This document shows, in pieces, positions 1 through 6,174 of a DNA stretch of 8,873 nt. The first letter of the stretch is position 1; each line of letters begins with the position of its first letter. The stretch lies in assembly GCA_964423745.1 (NCBI GenBank), contig CAYRGG010000107.1, positions 1 through 8,873 on the forward strand, in the 5' to 3' direction. Source of the DNA: CAYRGG01 sp964423745. Lineage in GTDB: Bacteria > Pseudomonadota > Gammaproteobacteria > Competibacterales > Competibacteraceae. The notes under the pieces are model-generated. The model saw only the letters and a list, made by a program, of their open reading frames with translations, was not told the DNA's origin and made no database searches. Both the position numbers and the translations under genes were made by a program.

Positions 1-1
1 C

Positions 2-6
2 AGGAG
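2..6 (+). promoter_or_regulatory. Ribosome binding site of ilvD
   Basis: AGGAG lies six bases before the ATG at 13. It is a near-consensus Shine-Dalgarno sequence and fixes the ilvD start. Confidence 0.8.
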
Positions 7-12
7 AACGCC

Positions 13-1704
13 ATGCCCGAGCCGTTAAACCGTTACAGTGCCCGCATCACTCAGCCTAAGTCCCAGGGCGCCTCCCAGGCCATGCTCTACGGCACAGGTC
101 TCAGTGACGACGATATGAATAAAGCCCAGGTGGGTATTGCCAGCGTCTGGTATGAAGGCAATACCTGCAATATGCATCTGAACGACTTAGCTGCTCAAGT
201 GAAAGAAGGGGTGGTAGCCGCTGACCTAGTGGCCATGCGGTTCAATACTATCGGCGTTTCGGATGGTATCTCCATGGGCACCGAGGGGATGAGCTATTCC
301 CTACCCTCTCGGGATATTATCGCCGATTCCATCGAGACCATCATGGGGGCGCAATGGTACGATGCCTGTATCGGCATTCCCGGCTGCGATAAAAATATGC
401 CGGGGGTTATGATAGCTTTGGGTAGACTTAACCGTCCGGGGCTCATGGTCTACGGTGGCACCATTAAACCCGGCCATCGGCAAACCCCACAAGGAGAACA
501 GACCCTGGATATCATCTCCGCTTTTCAAAGCTATGGAGAGTTTTTAGCCCACACCATCGATGACGCCACCCGTCAGGATATCGTTAGACGGGCTTGTCCA
601 GGAGCCGGCGCCTGTGGCGGCATGTATACGGCTAATACCATGGCGTCCGCCATCGAAGCGTTGGGCATGGCCCTTCCCTATAGCGCCTCTACACCGGCTA
701 CTGACCCAGCTAAGCTGGATGAGTGTATAGAGGCAGGTCAAGCCATTCGTCATTTGCTGGAGCAAGATATAAAACCCCGCGACATCATGACCCGGGAAGC
801 CTTCGAGAACGCCATCGCCATGGTAATCGCCTTGGGGGGTTCCACCAATGCAGCGCTGCATTTGCTGGCCATGGCCCGGGCGGTGGAAGTGCCGTTAAGC
901 CTGGAGGATTTTCAAGCCATTAGCGACCGGGTCCCCTTACTGGCGGATCTTAAACCCAGCGGCAAATATGTCATGGAGGATCTCCATAGGGTGGGGGGCA
1001 CCCCGGCTGTGATGAAATATTTACTGGAAAACGGCCTTTTGCACGGTGACTGCCTCACCGTCACGGGCCGCTCCATCAGCGATAATCTAAAGGATCTACC
1101 GGCTTTGAGCCGGGGTCAGGATATCATCCAACCCATCAATCGACCCATAAAGACTAGCGGTCATATTCAAGTGCTGGAGGGTAATTTAGCACCAGGTGGT
1201 TCGGTGGCCAAAATCACCGGGAAAGAAGGGGTTTATTTTGAAGGTCCCGCGAAGGTATATGACTCTGAGGAAGACATGCTGCATGCCTTAGAGCACGATA
1301 AGATCCAAAAGGGGGATGTAGTTGTGATTCGTTACGAAGGTCCTAAGGGCGGTCCTGGTATGCCGGAAATGCTCACACCCACCTCCGCCATCATGGGGGC
1401 GGGGCTTGGCAACGATGTGGCGTTGCTCACCGATGGCCGTTTTTCCGGGGGTTCCCACGGTTTTATCATCGGTCATATCGTGCCCGAGGCCCAGGAAGGT
1501 GGACCTATCGCCCTGCTTCGTAACGGCGACCGCATTACCATCGATGTCACTCATAATACCCTGAGCGTCGCTTTAAGCGATGCCGAGCTGGCAGAGCGCC
1601 AAAGCCAATGGCAAATGCCTCCCTACAAAGTTAACCGGGGTGTCTTGTATAAATATATCAAAACAGTGAAAGATGCCTCTCAAGGTTGCGTTACGGATGC
1701 TTAG
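13..1704 (+). CDS. ilvD: Dihydroxy-acid dehydratase, short [2Fe-2S] type
   Basis: Dehydrates 2,3-dihydroxy-isovalerate and 2,3-dihydroxy-3-methylvalerate to the 2-keto acids that precede valine, leucine and isoleucine; cytosolic. The protein is 563 aa and complete. Visible hallmarks are the N-terminal ITQPKSQGASQAM block, three candidate cluster cysteines at C52 (NTCNMH), C125 (GCDKNMPG, with K127 the lysine normally carbamylated for Mg binding) and C201 (GACGGMYTANTM), and the C-terminal GRFSGGSHG loop (475-483), whose S481 corresponds to the catalytic serine. Length and these motifs match the plant/cyanobacterial/mycobacterial [2Fe-2S] class rather than the roughly 616-aa E. coli [4Fe-4S] IlvD; the cluster type is inferred from family. 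The ATG has a good AGGAG six bases upstream. No ilv partner genes are seen to its right, where it converges on katE; anything to its left is outside the window. Confidence 0.97.
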   Translation: MPEPLNRYSARITQPKSQGASQAMLYGTGLSDDDMNKAQVGIASVWYEGNTCNMHLNDLAAQVKEGVVAADLVAMRFNTIGVSDGISMGTEGMSYSLPSRDIIADSIETIMGAQWYDACIGIPGCDKNMPGVMIALGRLNRPGLMVYGGTIKPGHRQTPQGEQTLDIISAFQSYGEFLAHTIDDATRQDIVRRACPGAGACGGMYTANTMASAIEALGMALPYSASTPATDPAKLDECIEAGQAIRHLLEQDIKPRDIMTREAFENAIAMVIALGGSTNAALHLLAMARAVEVPLSLEDFQAISDRVPLLADLKPSGKYVMEDLHRVGGTPAVMKYLLENGLLHGDCLTVTGRSISDNLKDLPALSRGQDIIQPINRPIKTSGHIQVLEGNLAPGGSVAKITGKEGVYFEGPAKVYDSEEDMLHALEHDKIQKGDVVVIRYEGPKGGPGMPEMLTPTSAIMGAGLGNDVALLTDGRFSGGSHGFIIGHIVPEAQEGGPIALLRNGDRITIDVTHNTLSVALSDAELAERQSQWQMPPYKVNRGVLYKYIKTVKDASQGCVTDA

Positions 1705-1725
1705 TCGAGGTTACAAGCAAGCCTA

Positions 1726-1763
1726 CGCAAAAAACAATGGCGGCAGCAAAAAAACTGCCGCCA
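1726..1763 (-). terminator. Intrinsic terminator of katE
   Basis: A perfect 9-bp stem TGGCGGCAG / CTGCCGCCA (1738-1746 with 1755-1763) closes an 8-base loop. Read on the minus strand, it is followed directly by TTGTTTTTTG (1737-1728), giving the U-tract of a rho-independent terminator 17 bases past the katE stop. Read on the plus strand it is followed by AACTGACTAAAA, with no U-tract, so it should be a poor terminator for ilvD. Confidence 0.8.
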
Positions 1764-1779
1764 AACTGACTAAAAAAAA

Positions 1780-3906
1780 TTAAAACTGTTTAACCTTAGC
1801 TTCCCGCTGCCAGTAACGAAGATTTTTCGCCGCCGTTATAAAATTGGCAACGTCGCTGTCCGTTGCTGATAGTCGGATAATACCCTCGTCACCGTCTTCA
1901 GACACCCCGGCTTTATCCAAGAGAGGTTTAGCTTCCGGCACATAACCGATGTATTTCACATGGGCATAGGCATCGGCGACAAAGTCCCGGGCGGTGGCTT
2001 CATTAGCCAATTGCGTGGCCACTTGCTCGGATACTGCAAGCACTACAACATCGAATAATACCGATGGACCACCGTCTATTTTTTCATCGCCTGCAAGCCA
2101 TTCACCTTGGCTGGTCTCAACGCCACCCACCCGAGGCGCCACCAGTTTAAACATGCCGCCTTCGGCTACAATGGCGCTACGTAAGGCATTGATTAAGTTA
2201 CCGTCAACACCATCGCTGACCAGACAACCCACTTTACGTCCTTTCAGAGTAGGCTGTTGATTTTTAAGAATACTCAATGCCGGTGACGGTTTAAGGTCCA
2301 TACGGGTTGGTTTTGCGGCATCGGCTTTTTGCGGCATTTTTTTAAGCCGCAACCCCTGGGCGACTTTGTTGGCCAGATCGTCGTCAATATTCAATAGGTG
2401 GGAAACCATCCGTTCACGAATCGCCAAAGTTTCCACTTTACTCAGCTCAAAAGTCAACGCCGAGACGATATGACCTTGTTCCACTTCGGTTTGACTGATA
2501 TAGAATTGACGGGCTTGGGAATAATGGTCGGCGAAGGTCTCCGAGCGCACCCGTTGTTTTGGCCCGTCCACCTGAGCGGGATAGCTGTGGAAGCCCTGAG
2601 CAGGATTTTCCCGGGGACCATTGTTATCGCTCCAGGAGTTTGGCTCGTAATTGGCGCGGCCTTTTGGAGTGACCATGGCCATGTGACCGTCCTGCTGTAG
2701 GTTGTGGAAGGGACACTTGGGGGCATTGATGGGCAACTGATTAAAGTTTGGGCTACCAAGCCGTTTTAGTTGGGTATCCAGATAAGAAAAGTTACGGCCC
2801 TGCAACAGGGGATCATCGCTAAAGTCGATGCCCGGCACGATGTTCTGGGTACAAAACGCTACCTGCTCGGTTTCAGCAAAGAAATTATCCACCCGGCGGT
2901 CTAGCACCAACCGCCCCACCGGACGCACCGGTATATCTTCTTCAGGTATGAGCTTGGTGGCGTCCAATACATCAAAGGGAAATTGCTCGGCCTGTTGTTC
3001 ATCAAAAAGCTGCAAACCCAATTCCCATTCTGGAAAATCGCCGTTGCCGATGGCGTCCCATAAGTCGCGCCGGTGAAAATCAGGGTCAGCACCGTTAATC
3101 TTCAACGCTTCATTCCAAACCACGGATTGCATACCGGGTTTCGGTTTCCAATGGAACTTGACAAAGGTGGATTTACCCTCGGCATTGATCATGCGGAACG
3201 TATGGACACCAAAGCCCTCCATCATGCGAACGGAACGGGGAATAGTGCGGTCCGACATAATCCACATGACCATATGCATACTTTCAGGCGTCAGGGAGAT
3301 AAAATCCCAAAAATTATCGTGGGCGGTCTGGGCTTGGGGAAAAGCACGGTCGGGTTCTTGCTTAGCAGCATGGATTAAATCGGGGAATTTGATGGCATCC
3401 TGGATAAAGAATACTGGAATATTATTGCCGACGATGTCCCAGTTGCCTTCTTGGGTATAGAGTTTCACCGCAAAACCTCGCACATCCCGGGGTAGGTCAG
3501 CCGATCCTCTATTACCCGCCACCGTGGAAAAACGTGCAAAAGCCGGAGTTTTCTGGCCAGCCCGCTGAAACAGATCGGCACAGGTGATATCGGCCAAGGA
3601 CTGGTAGTTTTCAAAATAGCCATGGGCGCCGATACCCCGGGCGTGAACGACACGCTCAGGGATGCGTTCATGGTCGAAATGAAAGATTTTTTCCCGTAAA
3701 GTAAAATCTTCCAATAGGGTGGGACCGCGGGCGCCCGCTTTCAAGGAATTTTGATCATCCGCGATGGGCATACCTTGGTTGGTGGTCATGGTCTGGCCAC
3801 CGTCGCCAGTGGTTTGGTGGGTATCGCCGCCTTGTCCGAAAGCGATTTCCTGATCGGCAAAATGCGCCTTGGTCTGGTTCAGATTAGATCGTTTATCGTC
3901 TGCCAT
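1780..3906 (-). CDS. katE: Catalase HPII, clade-2 large subunit
   Basis: Heme catalase converting hydrogen peroxide to water and oxygen; cytosolic, no signal peptide. The 708-aa protein has a polar, poorly conserved N-terminal arm (about 1-60), the catalase core (about 61-540) and a C-terminal flavodoxin/DJ-1-like domain (about 555-700) typical of large-subunit catalases. Distal catalytic H88 lies in VVHARG and N161 in VGNNIP; the heme-ligand Y375 lies in RNFSYLDTQ. Their spacing is the same as H128, N201 and Y415 of E. coli HPII, offset by 40. The residue at the offset position of HPII H392, which forms a His-Tyr crosslink there, is C352, so that crosslink should be absent. The ATG has GGAG at 3914-3917. 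The gene is followed by an intrinsic terminator and preceded by a decayed OsmC-like sequence. It is slightly shorter than E. coli HPII (753 aa), mostly in the N-terminal arm. Confidence 0.97.
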   Translation of the reverse strand: MADDKRSNLNQTKAHFADQEIAFGQGGDTHQTTGDGGQTMTTNQGMPIADDQNSLKAGARGPTLLEDFTLREKIFHFDHERIPERVVHARGIGAHGYFENYQSLADITCADLFQRAGQKTPAFARFSTVAGNRGSADLPRDVRGFAVKLYTQEGNWDIVGNNIPVFFIQDAIKFPDLIHAAKQEPDRAFPQAQTAHDNFWDFISLTPESMHMVMWIMSDRTIPRSVRMMEGFGVHTFRMINAEGKSTFVKFHWKPKPGMQSVVWNEALKINGADPDFHRRDLWDAIGNGDFPEWELGLQLFDEQQAEQFPFDVLDATKLIPEEDIPVRPVGRLVLDRRVDNFFAETEQVAFCTQNIVPGIDFSDDPLLQGRNFSYLDTQLKRLGSPNFNQLPINAPKCPFHNLQQDGHMAMVTPKGRANYEPNSWSDNNGPRENPAQGFHSYPAQVDGPKQRVRSETFADHYSQARQFYISQTEVEQGHIVSALTFELSKVETLAIRERMVSHLLNIDDDLANKVAQGLRLKKMPQKADAAKPTRMDLKPSPALSILKNQQPTLKGRKVGCLVSDGVDGNLINALRSAIVAEGGMFKLVAPRVGGVETSQGEWLAGDEKIDGGPSVLFDVVVLAVSEQVATQLANEATARDFVADAYAHVKYIGYVPEAKPLLDKAGVSEDGDEGIIRLSATDSDVANFITAAKNLRYWQREAKVKQF

Positions 3907-3913
3907 AAGTTTT

Positions 3914-3917
3914 CTCC
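3914..3917 (-). promoter_or_regulatory. Ribosome binding site of katE
   Basis: On the minus strand GGAG precedes the katE ATG with seven bases between (GGAGAAAACTTATG). This supports the chosen start. Confidence 0.7.
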
Positions 3918-3927
3918 AATCATAGAG

Positions 3928-4111
3928 TTACGGTTTATCATCCGTTATCCAGATGTGCGTCGCGCATTTCAAATTCACGTTCAACACTTCAGAAACCGGG
4001 CAGTTTTTTTAACGAAATCTACCACCTTCTCAAACGCGTTGTCGTTCGCATCCGGCGTCATTGCCGTTATAACTTTGCTTTTACGTTAATGTAAATGTAA
4101 ATGGCTGCCAT
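3928..4111 (-). pseudogene. Decayed C-terminal remnant of an OsmC-like peroxide reductase
   Basis: No intact ORF is present, but reading the minus strand through three frames gives one continuous OsmC-like tail. Segment 1 (4111 to about 4076) reads MAAIYIYINVKAK. Segment 2 (about 4073-4008) reads VITAMTPDAND, then NAFEKVVDFVK. Segment 3 (about 4008-3928) reads KNCPVSEVLNVNLK, then CATHIWITDDKP and TAA. Both joins need a -1 shift and both fall in A-rich runs (GCAAAG near 4076; seven A at 4004-4010), so one missing A at each would explain them. Compare the E. coli OsmC tail as I recall it: TFDGIIQKAKAGCPVSQVL, then KAEITLDYQLKS. The CPVS cysteine is the family's second redox cysteine. The N-terminal two-thirds, with the first cysteine, is absent: the phosphoesterase stop is only 8 bases upstream. 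The remnant ends 21 bp before katE. OsmC identity is inferred from motif and recalled sequence. Confidence 0.6.
4067..4095 (-). promoter_or_regulatory. Candidate sigma-70-type promoter for katE
   Basis: On the minus strand TTTACA (4095-4090) and TTATAA (4072-4067) are separated by exactly 17 bases, upstream of katE and downstream of the phosphoesterase stop. It would give a 5' leader of about 150 bases. It lies inside the OsmC-like remnant in AT-rich sequence, so it may be chance. I see no convincing OxyR or other regulator site. Confidence 0.3.
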
Positions 4112-4112
4112 T
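4089..4112. repeat. Short tandem hexamer next to a small dyad
   Basis: On the plus strand AATGTA is repeated (AATGTAAATGTAAATG, about 2.7 copies, 4089-4104). It runs into AATGGC-T-GCCATT (4100-4112), a perfect 6-bp dyad around one base. The loop is too small for a good terminator. It could be a protein-binding palindrome or chance. Confidence 0.3.
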
Positions 4113-4119
4113 AATAGAG

Positions 4120-5136
4120 TTAGTTATCGTTGGGGTCACTATAGTTCATAGGTAAACGCCACTCATGATGTATACCATCGCAAAAACCCTGTTGCGTTGC
4201 TGAATAGCTTCTTACCCAGGTTTGCAGTGTCCAACCGTGGGCGCAGCGCTGCACCCGGTACAAGCAATATTGGGATGGACGACCTGACCGCTGACCCGAG
4301 GCCGACGCCGCAGGCACCCCTACCACGGGACAGTTGGCAAAACGGGTGGGCAACCTGTCCCAGGTGGCTCGGTGGGCATGACCATGCAGCACTAACTCGA
4401 CACCATCCCGCACTAAAATATCCCGCAAAGCAGAACTATCCATGAGACGTTTACGCCAAGCAACGGCGGATTTTAAGGGAGGATGATGGATGAGTAAAAC
4501 CCGGAAGAGATTTTGTCGCCCTGTTTTTAGCAAGAGAGATTCTAATTCATGCAACTGCCTTTGCCCTAAGCGACCCGTGGCGAGGAAGGGCGCTGAAGGA
4601 CATGCACTAGACAATCCAATAAACGCCACAGGTCCGCGCACTCGCAAGCTGGGAAACAAGCTGTTAGAATCCGTCTCTTGCGCAATGGAGCCGACACTGT
4701 CGGAAACCATATAAGGTTCCCATGCAGCCAAAGTATCGCCCCAAGGAGTACGCACATAAACATCATGGTTTCCGGGCACTACGGTAACCTGGGTGGCAGA
4801 CCCCAACGCTTGCAGCCATTGGGTGGTCTCCTGAAATTCACTGGGAAGACCTAAGTGGGTTAAATCACCGGTAATAACCAAGTGTTCTAGTTGTCTTTGC
4901 TGGAGATCCCGCACCAGAGCATCCAGTACTGAACCACGATGTTCACCGCGCCGATGGGAGCGCCAAGAGAGATAACCAAACAGACGTTTGTTGAAAAGCG
5001 TGTATAGCTTTATATTTTCTAGAGAAGATAAATGGGGATCCGAAAGGTGAGCAAACGTCAGGGAATCATCCACTGCGCAAGCATGCCAATCCGAGCTGTT
5101 CTCCGACACGTCTAGATTTAATGGTGCCATGTCCAT
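4120..5136 (-). CDS. Calcineurin-like metallophosphoesterase
   Basis: A dinuclear-metal phosphohydrolase of unknown substrate; no signal peptide or membrane segment is seen, so probably cytosolic. All core metallophosphoesterase motifs are present in the 338 aa: D33-x-H35 (SDPHL), G90-D91 (GDLTH), G122-N123-H124-D125 (GNHD), H217-H218 (HHPP) and H251-G-H253-A-H255 (HGHAH). This arrangement is that of the CpdA/LpxH-like superfamily, but nothing in the sequence fixes the substrate. The start is uncertain: ATG 5136, ATG 5130 or GTG 5073 are in frame, and none has a strong Shine-Dalgarno. With the first ATG it overlaps the start of the divergent lipid kinase gene. Head-to-head placement with lipid genes makes a lipid phosphate or nucleotide-lipid substrate possible, by inference only. 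It is followed by the OsmC-like remnant and katE on the same strand. Confidence 0.85.
   Translation of the reverse strand: MDMAPLNLDVSENSSDWHACAVDDSLTFAHLSDPHLSSLENIKLYTLFNKRLFGYLSWRSHRRGEHRGSVLDALVRDLQQRQLEHLVITGDLTHLGLPSEFQETTQWLQALGSATQVTVVPGNHDVYVRTPWGDTLAAWEPYMVSDSVGSIAQETDSNSLFPSLRVRGPVAFIGLSSACPSAPFLATGRLGQRQLHELESLLLKTGRQNLFRVLLIHHPPLKSAVAWRKRLMDSSALRDILVRDGVELVLHGHAHRATWDRLPTRFANCPVVGVPAASASGQRSGRPSQYCLYRVQRCAHGWTLQTWVRSYSATQQGFCDGIHHEWRLPMNYSDPNDN
4988..5016 (+). promoter_or_regulatory. Weak candidate promoter for the lipid kinase gene
   Basis: TTGTTG (4988-4993) and TATATT (5011-5016) are separated by 17 bases on the plus strand, about 100 bases before the ATG at 5121. They lie inside the phosphoesterase coding region. 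The -10 is good but the -35 matches only three of six consensus bases. A promoter inside the divergent gene is needed if both upstream starts are real. Confidence 0.25.
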
Positions 5137-6167
5137 GCTTTTCCCATACGGTTAACCCTGTGCAACCTCTGCCCCCTTCGCTAGCATCCCAGGTTCTCGA
5201 CGCTGGTCTTGAAAAACCCCTCCGCGTAGGTTTAGTGAGTAATCGCCAGAGTGGACGAAACCGCCGACACTTTAGAAAAATTGGTAAGGTCTTAGCAAAC
5301 CACCCCGATGTTATTCATTATGAAACCGCAACACCGGCTGAGATTACCCAAACACTTCAGCATTTTGCCCAGCAGAGGGTTCAAGTCCTGGTCATCAATG
5401 GCGGCGATGGAACGGTACAAGCGGTCTTTACAGCGCTGCTTCAACAATCCTATTTTTCAGTGCTGCCAATGCTGGCAATTCTACCCAGCGGCACCACCAA
5501 TATGACAGCCGGTGATGTGGGCCTACGGGGAAGTCCGCAACGGGCCTTAGCTAAGTTGTTAGCCTGGTCCCATCAACCGCGAAAGCCCGTGCATTTTATA
5601 CAACGCCATGTCTTGCAAGTCCAAACCGCAGACGCTTGTCGGTTCGGAATGTTTTTCGGCGCCGGTGCTATCATACGAGGTATTGAGCTTTGTCACCAGC
5701 GGCTTTACACCTTGGGATTGCGCAATGAATGGGCGCCAGGTTTAGCCACATTACGGATTCTGGCGGCCATCGCTCGACGTGATCCCGCCTACATCACACC
5801 GGTCCCAGTGGGCGTTGGCCTTGACCAACAGGTATCATATTCTACTCAAGACTATCTGGCCATTTTGGTGAGCAGTTTGGAACGTCTCTTCTTGGGTTTG
5901 CGACCCTATTGGGGTCACAAAGAGGGGGCTCTTTTTTACACAGGGATTCGCGCTCATCCAAAACACCCTTTATGGGCGTTACCACCTTTATTTTGGGGCC
6001 GACCCAATCGCTTTGGTACGCCTGAAAATGGCTATCACAGTCACAAGGTTAATGATATTCACCTGAGACTAGATAGTCGTTTCACCTTGGATGGAGAACT
6101 CTATAGCAGCCCTGATGGTTGGGTACAAATTAGTCCAGGTGAACAGTTGTCCTTTATCCAGTTTTAA
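5121..6167 (+). CDS. Diacylglycerol kinase-family lipid kinase
   Basis: ATP-dependent lipid kinase of the DAGK catalytic-domain (DgkB/YegS/LCB5-like) family, expected to phosphorylate diacylglycerol or a related lipid at the inner membrane. The 348-aa protein shows LRVGLVSNRQSGRNRR (35-49) at the start of the domain, the nucleotide-binding NGGDGT loop (93-98), PSGTTN (122-127), and the late FTLDGEL motif (321-327) that in this family supplies a conserved acidic residue. No membrane-spanning segment is evident. The first 33 residues lie outside the domain. The ATG at 5121 lacks a Shine-Dalgarno and overlaps the divergent phosphoesterase start by 16 bp; GTG at 5160 would remove the overlap but also has no clear Shine-Dalgarno. 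The gene ends 7 bp before the Tam41-like gene, suggesting co-transcription. Substrate specificity (diacylglycerol, sphingoid base or other) cannot be read from the sequence. Confidence 0.88.
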   Translation: MVPCPCFSHTVNPVQPLPPSLASQVLDAGLEKPLRVGLVSNRQSGRNRRHFRKIGKVLANHPDVIHYETATPAEITQTLQHFAQQRVQVLVINGGDGTVQAVFTALLQQSYFSVLPMLAILPSGTTNMTAGDVGLRGSPQRALAKLLAWSHQPRKPVHFIQRHVLQVQTADACRFGMFFGAGAIIRGIELCHQRLYTLGLRNEWAPGLATLRILAAIARRDPAYITPVPVGVGLDQQVSYSTQDYLAILVSSLERLFLGLRPYWGHKEGALFYTGIRAHPKHPLWALPPLFWGRPNRFGTPENGYHSHKVNDIHLRLDSRFTLDGELYSSPDGWVQISPGEQLSFIQF

Positions 6168-6174
6168 TGATTTT

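Noticed and set aside
3751..4089. A 112-codon plus-strand ORF across the katE start and upstream region
   Set aside because: It is antisense to the katE N-terminus and the OsmC-like remnant, has no recognisable domain, and its frame is explained by the katE codon pattern.
3928..4111. Programmed -1 frameshifting to express the OsmC-like sequence
   Set aside because: Two separate shifts would be needed, the A-run is not in register for a canonical slippery heptamer, no stimulatory structure is evident, and the protein would still lack its N-terminal two-thirds and first cysteine.
4100..4112. AATGGC-T-GCCATT hairpin as a terminator of the phosphoesterase gene
   Set aside because: The loop is a single base and the minus-strand sequence after it is TACATTTACATT rather than a U-tract.
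6091..6174. Upstream in-frame extension of the Tam41-like protein from ATG 6091
   Set aside because: It would overlap the kinase gene by 77 bases and its residues show no family character; the ATG at 6175 just after the kinase stop is simpler.
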